64,000 nucleotides of DNA from SHLQ01 sp964562985 (GTDB taxonomy: Bacteria > Actinomycetota > Acidimicrobiia > Acidimicrobiales > SHLQ01): the NCBI GenBank assembly GCA_964562985.1, contig CAZLWE010000007.1:1-64000 (forward strand), read 5' to 3'. The notes under the pieces were generated by a model. The model was not told where the DNA came from. It ran no database searches and saw only the letters and a list, made by a program, of their open reading frames with translations. Made by a program: the position numbers and the translations under genes. Positions 23,405 to 31,889 of the stretch are shown here, one piece after another. Numbering within the stretch: the stretch's first letter is position 1; the number at the start of each line of letters is the position of its first letter.

Positions 23405-24841
23405 CTATCGGAAAGCGGTTTGGAGTGCGCGGAGAGCAGCGCTGTGGCCCCCCATGCCGTGCACACCGGCACCAGGAGTGGTGGCGGCGCTACCGATGAA
23501 GATCGACGGATCCGGGGTGTCGTGCGGTCGAGGGTGCTTCCGCGGTCGGAACAGCAGCTGCGCCCCGGCATAGGAGCCGCCCCCGATGTCACCTCCGACG
23601 AGGTTGGCATTCAGTGCTTCCAAGTCGTGTGGAGACGTGACATGTCGGCCCCGGATGGTCTCGCGGAATCCGGGAGCAAATCGTTCGATCTGGGACTCCA
23701 TCACCGCGGTTTGGTCGACGGTGCACCCGTTCGGGACATGACAGTAGGCCCAGGCGATATGACGACCAGCGGGTGCTCGGGTGCGGTCGAAGTTGGTGGG
23801 TTGTGCGAGAAGAACGAAAGGTGTGTCGCTCAACCCGCCGTTGGCAACCTCGGTTTCGCTGCGGTTGATCTCCTCGATCGTGCCCCCGACATGCACCGTG
23901 CCAGCTTGTGAGACATCGGGGTTGGCCCACGGAATCGGTGCATCGAGGAGGTAGTCCACCTTCCACGCGCCCGGACCGTATTTCCACGCCTGGAGTTGCT
24001 TGCGAAAGCCTCCTTCGAAGTGATCGCTCGCGATAGCGTCGATCTGTCGGGGAGTGAGCGACAGAATGGTGGCGTCGGTCTCAGGGATGTCCGCCAGTGA
24101 CTCGACCCGATGCCCGGTCCTCACTTCTCCACCCAACTCCTCGAGATAGCGGACCATCGAGTTGATGAGCTGCTGGGCACCCCCTTCGGGAAACCCCCAC
24201 CCGACGCCGTGAACCATCGCACCAAAGAGAATTCCGACCGCCGAAGTCAACGGCGAAGTCATCGGAAGGATCGAATGCCCAACGTGCCCGCTAAAAAGCG
24301 CGCGGGCTTCGGGCGTCTCCCAGAGCCGTTTGGCGAGGACCATCGCCGGCAGTGCTGCAAACGCACCGAAACGCGCCGCAAACAACGGACGCCGAGGAAC
24401 CCGCGTGGTGGGGGGATGCATCGCGAGGTCGACGAGATCTTCGAAGTTCTCGACCCACGGCTCGTAGAAGCGGCGGTAGGCCGGGCCATCGATACCGAGG
24501 CCATCAACCGTCGTCTCGAGGTCGTTCCAGGCAATAGCCGCCCGACCGTCATCGAGTGGATGGGCTGCTCCCGCTTTGGGGATGATCCAGCGAAGGCCGT
24601 GGCGTTCAAGATCGGTTGCGACGGCGGCAAAGAAGGGGGAAGCCATCGCGAGCGGTTGGACCGCCGATGCGAGGTCATGGATCGCTCCCGGTTCGATGAG
24701 CTCGGCTGATCGGGCGCCGCCGCCGATCGTGTCGTTGGCCTCGAGCACGACAACAGACTTGCCGGCTCGCGCCAGAGTGATCGCAGCCGCCAGACCGTTG
24801 GGCCCTGACCCAACTACTGCGGCGTCGAAGTGCGTTGCCAT
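23405..24841 (-). CDS. Phytoene-dehydrogenase-like FAD/NAD(P)-binding oxidoreductase
   Basis: A 478-residue flavoprotein of the CrtI/amine-oxidase superfamily. The dinucleotide-binding motif V-V-G-S-G-P-N-G-L-A-A-A begins at ~residue 9 and is followed by V-V-V-L-E-A-N-D-T-I-G-G-G-A-R-S, the classical FAD fingerprint. The C terminus contains S-A-A-T-T-P-G-A-G-V-H-G-M-G-G, the second FAD contact. Members of this group are often annotated as phytoene desaturases or retinol saturases, but no carotenoid genes are near. Its start is close to that of the divergent 2-hydroxyacid dehydrogenase (45 bp). Confidence 0.9.
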   Translation of the reverse strand: MATHFDAAVVGSGPNGLAAAITLARAGKSVVVLEANDTIGGGARSAELIEPGAIHDLASAVQPLAMASPFFAAVATDLERHGLRWIIPKAGAAHPLDDGRAAIAWNDLETTVDGLGIDGPAYRRFYEPWVENFEDLVDLAMHPPTTRVPRRPLFAARFGAFAALPAMVLAKRLWETPEARALFSGHVGHSILPMTSPLTSAVGILFGAMVHGVGWGFPEGGAQQLINSMVRYLEELGGEVRTGHRVESLADIPETDATILSLTPRQIDAIASDHFEGGFRKQLQAWKYGPGAWKVDYLLDAPIPWANPDVSQAGTVHVGGTIEEINRSETEVANGGLSDTPFVLLAQPTNFDRTRAPAGRHIAWAYCHVPNGCTVDQTAVMESQIERFAPGFRETIRGRHVTSPHDLEALNANLVGGDIGGGSYAGAQLLFRPRKHPRPHDTPDPSIFIGSAATTPGAGVHGMGGHSAALRALQTAFR

Positions 24842-24885
24842 ACACCGAGCGTACGTTGTCGGCTGCAGTCGGCCATGCTGTTGGC

Positions 24886-25806
24886 GTGGCCATTCTCGTG
24901 AACCCCTATGCCGAGCCCGAGATGTGGAGAGAGCTCTTTGGTGAACTCCTTCCCGATGAGGACCTTTGGTACTGGCCCGACTGCTCCGACCCGACCGCCG
25001 TGGAGATGGTCATTGCCTGGCGGATGCGGCGCAGCGACCTCGCCACCTTCACCAACCTCACCCACATCCTGTCTATGGGTGCTGGCACGGAGCAGTGGCA
25101 AAAGGATGGTTCGCCTGAGGCGATGATCGTCCGGCTGTCCGACCCGAACATGTCCAATGAGATGGCCGCGTATGCCGTGCATTGGGTGACACATTTCCAA
25201 CGCGGCTTCGAGAAGACATTCACCCCGGCTGGGCTCGATGGCTGGGGCGCCCGAGACACGCCGACGCCGCCGGAGTATCCGGTCGGAATCCTGGGCTTGG
25301 GAACGATCGGCGGGCGTATTGGCGCGGCGTTCCAGTCGCTGGGTCATCCCGTCAACGGGTGGAGCCGTCGCGGTACCGATGCTCTCGGGGTCACGTCCTA
25401 TGCCGGAGATGACGAGTTGGGTGATTTTCTGGCGGCGAGTCGAGCCGTAGTCAACGTGCTGCCCGATACCCAAAGCACCCGAGGCCTTCTCGACGCTACC
25501 CGGTTCGCCCAATTCGGTGGGGCGACGTTCGTGAACATCGGACGTGGAACGGTTGTGGCATCCGAAGATGATCTCGTCGCGGCCGTGAATGCCGGTGACG
25601 TTGGTGCTGCCGTGCTCGACGTGACGAGCCCCGAACCTCCAGATGCATCATCGCCGCTGTTCGGTCACGATCGGATTGTCATCACCCCACACATTGCCGG
25701 CACCACCCAACCGCGCAGCGCTGCTGGCTTGATCGCGGCCAACGTTGCCCGCATCCGCGCCGGGGAGGAGCCGTTCCCGGTCGTCGACCCAGACGCCGGC
25801 TACTAG
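24886..25806 (+). CDS. D-isomer-specific 2-hydroxyacid dehydrogenase (glyoxylate/hydroxypyruvate reductase-like)
   Basis: A 306-residue NAD(P)-dependent dehydrogenase. The Rossmann motif G-L-G-T-I-G-G is at ~residue 140, the catalytic Arg is in F-V-N-I-G-R-G, Glu in V-T-S-P-E-P-P, and His in I-T-P-H-I-A-G. The short N-terminal domain resembles glyoxylate/hydroxypyruvate reductase A (GhrA type). A GTG at 24886 is preferred; the longer frame from 24835 would overlap the divergent oxidoreductase start. Expected to reduce glyoxylate or hydroxypyruvate; inferred from family only. Confidence 0.88.
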   Translation: MAILVNPYAEPEMWRELFGELLPDEDLWYWPDCSDPTAVEMVIAWRMRRSDLATFTNLTHILSMGAGTEQWQKDGSPEAMIVRLSDPNMSNEMAAYAVHWVTHFQRGFEKTFTPAGLDGWGARDTPTPPEYPVGILGLGTIGGRIGAAFQSLGHPVNGWSRRGTDALGVTSYAGDDELGDFLAASRAVVNVLPDTQSTRGLLDATRFAQFGGATFVNIGRGTVVASEDDLVAAVNAGDVGAAVLDVTSPEPPDASSPLFGHDRIVITPHIAGTTQPRSAAGLIAANVARIRAGEEPFPVVDPDAGY

Positions 25807-25818
25807 GTGTAACCAGCA

Positions 25819-26682
25819 CTACCGATTATTCAGAAGCGGCGCGAAGGCTTCGATCCTCCGGAGCATCGATGCGAAGTCGCCCTGAGGTCTGAAGACGAGC
25901 TGAGTCGCACCGCAGCGCGTCCAGTCGTCGATGAGCTTCGCCCAACGGTCCTCGTCATCGTCGGGGGCGAACAGTGCTGCCTCGATGCCGACGGTCGCCG
26001 GGTCACGACCTGCGCCTTGGACCGAGGACATGAAGTCATCGAAGGAGGCCTTGGCGTCGTCGTCGGGAGCGGCGATCAGAGCCTGCCAGCCGTCGGCGAT
26101 TCGGGCGGCCCGGTCGACGGCGATCCCGATGAAGGCCCCGATCCAAATCGGGATCGGTTGCTGCATCGGCATCGGTGCGAGTCCGGCGTCCTCGATTTCG
26201 TGCCACTCGCCATCGAAGGTGACGTGCTGCTCGGTCCACAATCGACGCATCACTTCGATCTGTTCTTCCATCCGCTTTCCGCGGTTCGTGAAATCCATGT
26301 CGAGGGCCGTGTACTCCGGATCGTTCCAACCCACGCCCACGCCAAGCTCCATCCGGCCGCCGCTCAACACGTCGATCTGGGCAGCCTGCTTCGCGACGAG
26401 CACCGCCTGACGCTGGGGGAGCACGATCACTGCGGACTTAAGTCGCATCGTTGTGGTCACGCCGGCGGCGAACCCGAGCACGGTCATGGTCTCGTGATTT
26501 GGGTACTCGGTGGTGTATTTGGCGGCCATCGCGAAATCAGCTCGGGGAGTGCGCGTCTGGATCACGTGGTCCGGAACGTTGATGTGGCTGTAGCCAAGCT
26601 CTTCAGCCGTTTGAAGATAGTCGCGAATGGCCCCTGCGTCTGCGGGCATCTCTGGCTGGGGAAAGTGCAGTCCGATATCCAT
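25819..26682 (-). CDS. LLM-class F420-dependent oxidoreductase
   Basis: A 287-residue luciferase-like TIM-barrel oxidoreductase of a type that in actinobacteria generally uses coenzyme F420. Seen: the N-terminal D-I-G-L-H-F-P-Q, central S-G-G-R-M-E-L-G-V-G-V-G-W, and P-I-P-I-W-I-G, which line the cofactor site. The substrate is not predictable. It lies 17 bp downstream of the interrupted PfpI-like gene on the same strand, so it may be the last gene of a NimA-PfpI-LLM transcription unit. Confidence 0.9.
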   Translation of the reverse strand: MDIGLHFPQPEMPADAGAIRDYLQTAEELGYSHINVPDHVIQTRTPRADFAMAAKYTTEYPNHETMTVLGFAAGVTTTMRLKSAVIVLPQRQAVLVAKQAAQIDVLSGGRMELGVGVGWNDPEYTALDMDFTNRGKRMEEQIEVMRRLWTEQHVTFDGEWHEIEDAGLAPMPMQQPIPIWIGAFIGIAVDRAARIADGWQALIAAPDDDAKASFDDFMSSVQGAGRDPATVGIEAALFAPDDDEDRWAKLIDDWTRCGATQLVFRPQGDFASMLRRIEAFAPLLNNR

Positions 26683-26698
26683 TAGTGATGTCTACTCC

Positions 26699-27138
26699 TC
26701 AGGAGATTCCCGCGTCAGGGTCCCAGTCGTACTCGATTTGGGCGGCGGTCTTCACGGCGAGTTCGCGACCATGCAGGCGGTCGACCATGTGCAACGCCAT
26801 GGCGATGCCGTTGCTCAAACCGCCGGAGGTGACGACGTCTCCGGTGTCGATCCAACGAACGTTGGCATTGCCTTGGGTCGAGTTGATGTGTGCTGCGAGA
26901 TCGTCAACGTCTTCATGGTGAGTGGTCCACGNNNNNNNNNNNNNNNNNNNNNNNNNNNNNNNNNNNNNNNNNNNNNNNNNNNNNNNNNNNNNNNNNNNNN
27001 NNNNNNNNNNNNNNNNNNNNNNNNNNNNNNNTCGCCTGCACGTTCGGTTAGTCGTGCTGCGGTGAGGAACACCTCGTAAGGTCCGCCGACGTCGAGTAGA
27101 TCGCAGTCTTCGAACAGCAGAATCGCAACCGTGGTCAT
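26699..27138 (-). CDS. DJ-1/PfpI-family protein, interrupted by an assembly gap
   Basis: The N-terminal 35 residues (V-A-I-L-L-F-E-D-C-D-L-L-D-V-G-G-P-Y-E-V-F) and C-terminal 76 residues (D-V-V-T-S-G-G-L-S-N-G-I-A-M-A-L-H-M-V) both match the DJ-1/PfpI glutamine-amidotransferase-like fold. They are in different apparent frames because 100 N (26932-27031) replace the middle. The visible coding parts sum to 340 bases, so the real missing length must leave remainder 2 on division by 3. A ~200-residue family length implies roughly 260 missing bases, including the usual nucleophile cysteine. The gene ends without an AraC-type DNA-binding domain. It overlaps the upstream NimA-like stop/start by four bases. 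Confidence 0.85.
26932..27031. other. Scaffold gap (100 N)
   Basis: Exactly 100 undetermined bases inside the DJ-1/PfpI gene. Frame and family length indicate that the true gap is longer than 100 bp. Confidence 0.98.
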
Positions 27139-27794
27139 GAGGGCCGCTCGTAGTTGGCGATCGATGGAGATGGCGGCAGGTCCATGCGCATGTCTTCAGC
27201 CGTAGTTGGCTCGCCGAAGGTGGTGTGGATGGGGAGTAGTCCGGCCCAAACCTCGGAGTCCATATCTTCCTCGTCGTCGACCGGTGGACCGTTGCGGATC
27301 TTGGCTGATGCTTCGGTGATCGGTAGGCGAAGAACGGAGGTGGCTTTGATCTCGTTGCGCGTATGTGGCCGGACTTCGCCGGAACGTCCAGGAATGAGGG
27401 CTTCGACCAACACGTCGAGTGCTCGGTACGCCTCATCATCGTCGGTGATCTGCTCGGGCACGCCGAACAAGACCACCGACCGGTAGTTCGCTGAGTGATG
27501 AAACGCTGACCGTGCAACGACGAGACTGTCGATCAACGTGATTGCGACGCTGATCTCGGAGTTGCGCGCTGTGCGGAGGAGACGACTCGCGGCCGATCCG
27601 TGGATCAACAGATCGTCGCCGTCGCGCCCATGAAATGTCGGGATGACGACGGGGCGCCCGTCTGCGTCGACGATGCCGACATGACAGATCATCGCTTCGT
27701 CGATGATCGCGTTGACAGTGTCTCGGTCGAAGTGCCCGCGCTCGGGGATGCGCTTGAGTTCGGTGCGTTCGGTTGTGGTGATTTCGTCAGTCAT
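27135..27794 (-). CDS. Pyridoxamine 5'-phosphate oxidase-family flavoprotein (NimA-like)
   Basis: A 219-residue split-barrel flavin-binding protein. The region H-V-G-I-V-D-A-D-G-R-P-V-V-I-P-T, then L-L-I-H-G-S-A-A-S-R, is characteristic of the NimA/PNPOx-like group that reduces nitro compounds or binds FMN or F420. A C-terminal W-A-G-L-L-P-I-H segment is also typical. It overlaps the PfpI gene start (ATGA), indicating coupling. It is divergent from the gamma-butyrobetaine dioxygenase gene, with 93 bp between start codons that may hold a shared control region. Physiological substrate unknown. Confidence 0.85.
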   Translation of the reverse strand: MTDEITTTERTELKRIPERGHFDRDTVNAIIDEAMICHVGIVDADGRPVVIPTFHGRDGDDLLIHGSAASRLLRTARNSEISVAITLIDSLVVARSAFHHSANYRSVVLFGVPEQITDDDEAYRALDVLVEALIPGRSGEVRPHTRNEIKATSVLRLPITEASAKIRNGPPVDDEEDMDSEVWAGLLPIHTTFGEPTTAEDMRMDLPPSPSIANYERPS

Positions 27795-27887
27795 GAATGT
27801 TTCCTAACGCCCGGGTATTTCTTTGCAGCCAGAGTTGTGGCAACCTGCCCAACACGTTGCCGTAGCGTAGAACGAGAATTGATCGCC

Positions 27888-29078
27888 ATGCCGACTCCTG
27901 ACTTCTATGAATACCCGTGGACGCCGATCGAGTCGGTGCAGGTAGAGGGTCGGTTCGCGAATATCCGCTGGTCAGACGGCGTAGAGCTTGCGGCTTTGGA
28001 TTGGTGGCTCCTGGAGAACGCTGTTGACGCTGGCGGATTTGATCTCGCGACACGTGAACACCTCATCGACCCAGCACACCTATCCGACGATGTCTCGATC
28101 GAATCGGCTGGCCTTACCGATGACGGAGGGCTGGTCGTCACCTTCGCTCCAGACAGCGGTCATGCCACTTTTCATCCGGGTTGGCTACGCCATGTCGCCG
28201 ATGGAAACCACCGAGCCGGAAGTTGGCTCCCAAAGGCGTTGAGTTGGACGCCAGATACGTTTCTGGAACCGCCAACCTTCGATGGCTCTGCAGTTCTCGA
28301 TGACGACACGGTTTTCGGGCTTTGGCTCGACAGCCTCATTCGCTATGGCATCGGACGACTGCGGGGCTGTCCGCTCGACGAGGACTTCAACGTGGCGCTC
28401 GGCGCGCGGATCGGTGCGATACGTGACACGAACTTCGGCCCGACCTGGGACGTCAAGGCCGACGTCGAGATGGCCGGTTCGGCCGACACGAACTCCACCG
28501 CCAACACGAATCTGCGGCTCGGCCCCCACACCGACCTTCCGACTCGCGAGACACCGCCGGGGTTCCAGTTCCTGCACTGTGTGCGCAACGAGGTCGAAGG
28601 CGGCTTCTCGACCATGGCCGATGGTCTGGCCGTGGTTGAGGCGCTCAAAGCCGAGTACCCCGAGCACTACGAGGCGCTCACCACGCTCAAGTGGATCTTT
28701 TTCAATCGCGGCCCGGGCATCGATCACCGCTGGTCGGGCCCGTTCATCGATCTGGGTGTCGATGGCGCGCCACTGACCCTTCGGGCGTTCTATCCCGTGC
28801 GAGCCTTTCCCGACATGGCGCCCGCCGATCAACCCCGGGCATACGAGGCCATGCGGTGCTTCAGCCAGATGGCGGCGAGCGACCGGTTCACGATCGCGTA
28901 CCCATTCGAGCCCGGCGACTTGGTGGGCTTCGACAACCGGCGCATCCTGCACGGCCGGGACGCGTTCGAATCCGGTGGGCATCGTCACTTGCGTGGCATG
29001 TACATCGACCAAGACGAAATCCGATCGACCGGCCGTGTCATCAGCCGTCGATTGGCACTACAAAATAATCCTGAATAG
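27888..29078 (+). CDS. Gamma-butyrobetaine dioxygenase-like Fe(II)/2-oxoglutarate oxygenase
   Basis: A 396-residue TauD/TfdA-fold enzyme predicted to hydroxylate gamma-butyrobetaine to L-carnitine with O2 and 2-oxoglutarate. An N-terminal DUF971-like domain (I-R-W-S-D-G-V-E-L-A-A-L-D-W-W-L-L-E) is followed by the catalytic barrel with H-T-D in G-P-H-T-D-L-P-T, the distal His in R-R-I-L-H-G-R-D, and a 2-oxoglutarate-binding Arg nearby. The N-terminal zinc cysteines of the human enzyme are absent, as in many bacterial members. The start at 27888 follows homologue length; the frame is open upstream to 27600. The next two genes finish carnitine catabolism, which strengthens the call. Confidence 0.88.
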   Translation: MPTPDFYEYPWTPIESVQVEGRFANIRWSDGVELAALDWWLLENAVDAGGFDLATREHLIDPAHLSDDVSIESAGLTDDGGLVVTFAPDSGHATFHPGWLRHVADGNHRAGSWLPKALSWTPDTFLEPPTFDGSAVLDDDTVFGLWLDSLIRYGIGRLRGCPLDEDFNVALGARIGAIRDTNFGPTWDVKADVEMAGSADTNSTANTNLRLGPHTDLPTRETPPGFQFLHCVRNEVEGGFSTMADGLAVVEALKAEYPEHYEALTTLKWIFFNRGPGIDHRWSGPFIDLGVDGAPLTLRAFYPVRAFPDMAPADQPRAYEAMRCFSQMAASDRFTIAYPFEPGDLVGFDNRRILHGRDAFESGGHRHLRGMYIDQDEIRSTGRVISRRLALQNNPE

Positions 29079-29087
29079 GGGAGAGTC

Positions 29088-29987
29088 ATGACCGACAAGC
29101 ACACCGGCGTTTTCATCACCTGCGCCGTAACCGGTGGCGGTGCCACGACAGCGAAGTCGGACAAGATTCCGATCACACCCGAGGAGATCGCCAACGCGTG
29201 CATCGAGTCGGCGAAGGCCGGTGCGGCGATCACCCACGTGCACGTTCGCGAGGACGACGGCTCCGCGTCTCGTGACATCGGCAAGTACACCGAGGTCGTG
29301 GAGCGAGTCCGCGAGAGCGATACCGACGTGGTGCTCAACCTCACGGCAGGCATGGGTGGCGACATCGTGCTCGGCGGGGTCGAGAGCCCATTGCCACCAG
29401 CCGTTGATGGCACCGACATGGTCGGTGCGACCGAGCGGGTCGAACATGTCCGCCAGCTCAAGCCCGAGATCTGCACCCTCGACTGCGGCACCATGAACTT
29501 CGGTGAGGGCGACTACATCATGACGAACACGCCCAGCCAGCTCGAAGAGATGGCCAAGCAGATGACCGAGATCGGCACGAAGATCGAGATCGAAGCGTTC
29601 GATACCGGCCATCTCGCCCACGCCAAGAGTCTTGTCTCGCGGGGCATCATCCCGTCACCGGCGATGGTGCAGCTGTGCATGGGTATCCCGTGGGGTGCGC
29701 CTGATGACCTCAACACGTTCATGGCGATGCGCAACAACATCCCCGACGATTGGACCTTCTCCGCGTTCAGCATCAGCCGCAACCAGCTCAAGTACGTTTC
29801 GCTCGCCGCAATGGCTGGCGGCAATGTGCGGGTCGGTCTTGAGGACAACATCTATCTCAGCCGCGGTGTGCTCGCCTCGAATGGTGACCTCGTCGAGCGA
29901 GCCGTCACGATTCTCGAAGCGCAGAACTATGACGTACTCACGCCAGCCCAGGTTCGCGAGAACCTCGACCTGATCAAGCACGGCTGA
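29088..29987 (+). CDS. Beta-keto acid cleavage enzyme (BKACE, DUF849), probable dehydrocarnitine cleavage
   Basis: A 299-residue zinc-dependent TIM-barrel enzyme of the 3-keto-5-aminohexanoate cleavage family, converting a beta-keto acid plus acetyl-CoA to a CoA ester plus acetoacetate. The zinc motif H-V-H-V-R is at ~residue 49, with T-A-G-M-G-G and C-T-L-D-C-G-T-M-N-F following. In this operon the likely substrate is 3-dehydrocarnitine, giving betainyl-CoA and acetoacetate; family members with that specificity are known. It starts nine bases after the dioxygenase gene (ribosome site ggggagag) and ends nine bases before the dehydrogenase. A betainyl-CoA thioesterase is not visible nearby. 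Confidence 0.9.
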   Translation: MTDKHTGVFITCAVTGGGATTAKSDKIPITPEEIANACIESAKAGAAITHVHVREDDGSASRDIGKYTEVVERVRESDTDVVLNLTAGMGGDIVLGGVESPLPPAVDGTDMVGATERVEHVRQLKPEICTLDCGTMNFGEGDYIMTNTPSQLEEMAKQMTEIGTKIEIEAFDTGHLAHAKSLVSRGIIPSPAMVQLCMGIPWGAPDDLNTFMAMRNNIPDDWTFSAFSISRNQLKYVSLAAMAGGNVRVGLEDNIYLSRGVLASNGDLVERAVTILEAQNYDVLTPAQVRENLDLIKHG

Positions 29988-29996
29988 GGTAGATCG

Positions 29997-30989
29997 ATGA
30001 GCGAGTTTGAGATAGTCCGTATCGAACGTGCCGCGGTCGTGGGCTGTGGCGTGATCGGTGCTGCGTGGGCGAGTCGGATGCTGCTCAACGGTGTCGATGT
30101 TGCCGTGAGCGACCCGAACCCTGATGCCGAGCAGATTCTCATCGAGGTTCTCAGCAATGCGATTGCCGCATACGACGACCTTGGCTTACCCACCGACCAG
30201 CAAGGGTCGTATCGGATCGCTAGTTCTGTCGCCGACGCGGTTGCTGACGCGCAGTTCATTCAAGAGAGCGTGCCGGAGCGTCCGGACGTCAAAGCGGCGG
30301 TCTTGTCGGCGACCGAAGCTGCTGCACCAGCGGACACGATCATTGGTTCGTCGACATCGGGCATCAAGCCCACGGTCATGCAAGAGGGCATGACCAACCC
30401 TGCGCGTCTGGTGGTTGGGCACCCGTATAACCCGGTCTACCTGCTGCCGGTCGTCGAGGTCGTTGGTGGGGACGCCACGACGATCGAGAACATCCGTCGA
30501 GCACAAGGCATCTATGCCGGCATCGGGATGCGGCCCATCCACTGCCGAGTCGAGATCGACGCCTTCATCGGCGACCGACTACTCGAAGCGGTTTGGCGCG
30601 AAGCGCTGTGGCTCGTGAACGATGGGGTGGCAACCACCCAAGAGATCGACGACATTATGACCCACGGGTTTGGATTGCGTTGGGCGCAAATGGGGCTGTT
30701 CGAGACCTACCGCGTCGCCGGCGGCCCCGGCGGATTCCGTCACTTCATGGAGCAGTTCGGGCCGACTCTCGAGTGGCCCTATTCGAAGCTGATGGACACG
30801 CCGGAATTCACCCCTGAGCTGGTCGACACCATCGTCGAGCAAAGCGACGCACAGTCAGGTGAGTACGACGTCCGAGAGCTCGAACGTATTCGTGACCGCA
30901 ACGTCGTCGGCTTCCTCAAGGTCCTCGAAGCGAATGACTGGGCAGCGGGCACAACTATCGCCGCGCATCGCAACCAGCACAGCGAGTAA
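29997..30989 (+). CDS. L-carnitine dehydrogenase (3-hydroxyacyl-CoA dehydrogenase fold)
   Basis: A 330-residue NAD-dependent enzyme predicted to oxidise L-carnitine to 3-dehydrocarnitine. The Rossmann loop G-C-G-V-I-G-A-A-W is at ~residue 16. Also seen are S-S-T-S-G-I-K-P-T near 120 and G-H-P-Y-N-P-V-Y-L-L-P-V-V-E-V-V-G near 141, the pattern that separates carnitine dehydrogenase from fatty acyl 3-hydroxyacyl-CoA dehydrogenases. It is the last gene of the operon, with spacing of nine bases. The fused thioesterase domain of some rhizobial homologues is absent. The neighbouring enzymes make this specificity likely. Confidence 0.9.
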   Translation: MSEFEIVRIERAAVVGCGVIGAAWASRMLLNGVDVAVSDPNPDAEQILIEVLSNAIAAYDDLGLPTDQQGSYRIASSVADAVADAQFIQESVPERPDVKAAVLSATEAAAPADTIIGSSTSGIKPTVMQEGMTNPARLVVGHPYNPVYLLPVVEVVGGDATTIENIRRAQGIYAGIGMRPIHCRVEIDAFIGDRLLEAVWREALWLVNDGVATTQEIDDIMTHGFGLRWAQMGLFETYRVAGGPGGFRHFMEQFGPTLEWPYSKLMDTPEFTPELVDTIVEQSDAQSGEYDVRELERIRDRNVVGFLKVLEANDWAAGTTIAAHRNQHSE

Positions 30990-31291
30990 CTAGTCGAGCA
31001 AGCCTTCGAGCAGCTGGAGCGACGGTCGAGTTGACCCAGAAACTACCTATCAATTTTCGACTACTTCGGCCATGGGAAATGGCCACTCGCGTCCACCGGA
31101 ACAAGCAATTTAGCTAGCAACTAGTACCTCTGACCTATGTCGAACTAGTCGATCGTGGACAGCGCCGAAGTTCTTCAGGGACAACGTCGCGGAACCGCTA
31201 AACGGAACCTGTCCGGCCGTCGACAGGATCTCTGCGTGGTGACCAAACGTGGTCAAGGCTGGTCATGCTCCCTACCTAGGAGCAAGTCCAA
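30990..31291. other. Intergenic region, 302 bp
   Basis: No convincing gene or known RNA. Two inverted repeats are visible: CCTGTC and GACAGG around eight bases (31208-31227), and GACCA-AACG-TGGTC (31241-31254), both within 85 bp of the receiver-like gene start, where they could be regulatory. The base composition is locally less GC-rich (31010-31150). Confidence 0.5.
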
Positions 31292-31855
31292 ATGACAATC
31301 ATTCCAATCAGCAAACTTGCTGTCCCGATAGACGTCCGCCTGCGGGCCCTAATGGCTGACAGTAACAAGGACGAACATCTACTGATGTCGGTGGTAGCCA
31401 GCAAATGGTTCCCATACTTCGGCTTCGATTTCTTAGACGATGGAGCACAGCTGCTCCTAAAGCTGGCCTTCATCGAGTCGGTCGACGATTTGCCGAATGT
31501 GATCGTTCTCAATCGCGATATGGCCAAATACGACGGTCTTCGCACACTTTGTGAACTCCAGGCGCATCCGGTCCTATGGCAGATCCCCGTGGTCGTCGTT
31601 CTCGACAAAGCAAATGTCGAGCACGAAGTCGAGTGCTACCGAGCGGGCGCCCGCTGGGTGCAAGCCAAGCCTGACGTTCTGGACGACATGATCGAATTGT
31701 TCAACCGCATCGAGATGTTCGCGGCTCAGCCACTGAGCTACAGCCCGTGCGGGTCGATTGACGCATCGGTGTTCAACCACGACTACGCCCTAGAGATTCA
31801 GAAGTCGTTGGAACTAGAGATTGCAGCCGACGTGACCTTCCGGACAGCCGCATAA
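31292..31855 (+). CDS. Degenerate response-regulator receiver protein
   Basis: A 187-residue protein with the alpha/beta order of a CheY-like receiver: V-I-V-L-N-R-D-M-A-K-Y-D-G aligns with the phosphoacceptor strand, and V-V-V-V-L-D-K...A-G-A-R-W-V-Q-A-K-P with the strand carrying the conserved lysine. The phosphoacceptor Asp is replaced by Asn, so phosphorylation is not expected. An N-terminal acidic S-N-K-D-E-H occupies the metal-binding position. No output domain is attached; the last ~45 residues are unassigned. AGGAG precedes the ATG. Probably a phosphorylation-independent or decoy receiver. Confidence 0.7.
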   Translation: MTIIPISKLAVPIDVRLRALMADSNKDEHLLMSVVASKWFPYFGFDFLDDGAQLLLKLAFIESVDDLPNVIVLNRDMAKYDGLRTLCELQAHPVLWQIPVVVVLDKANVEHEVECYRAGARWVQAKPDVLDDMIELFNRIEMFAAQPLSYSPCGSIDASVFNHDYALEIQKSLELEIAADVTFRTAA

Positions 31856-31889
31856 GAAAATCGCCCCAGCTCAATTAGGTTTGACGGGT

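Noticed and set aside
30990..31291. Cyclic di-GMP or other riboswitch in the 302-bp intergenic region
   Set aside because: No conserved riboswitch core was found; only short inverted repeats.
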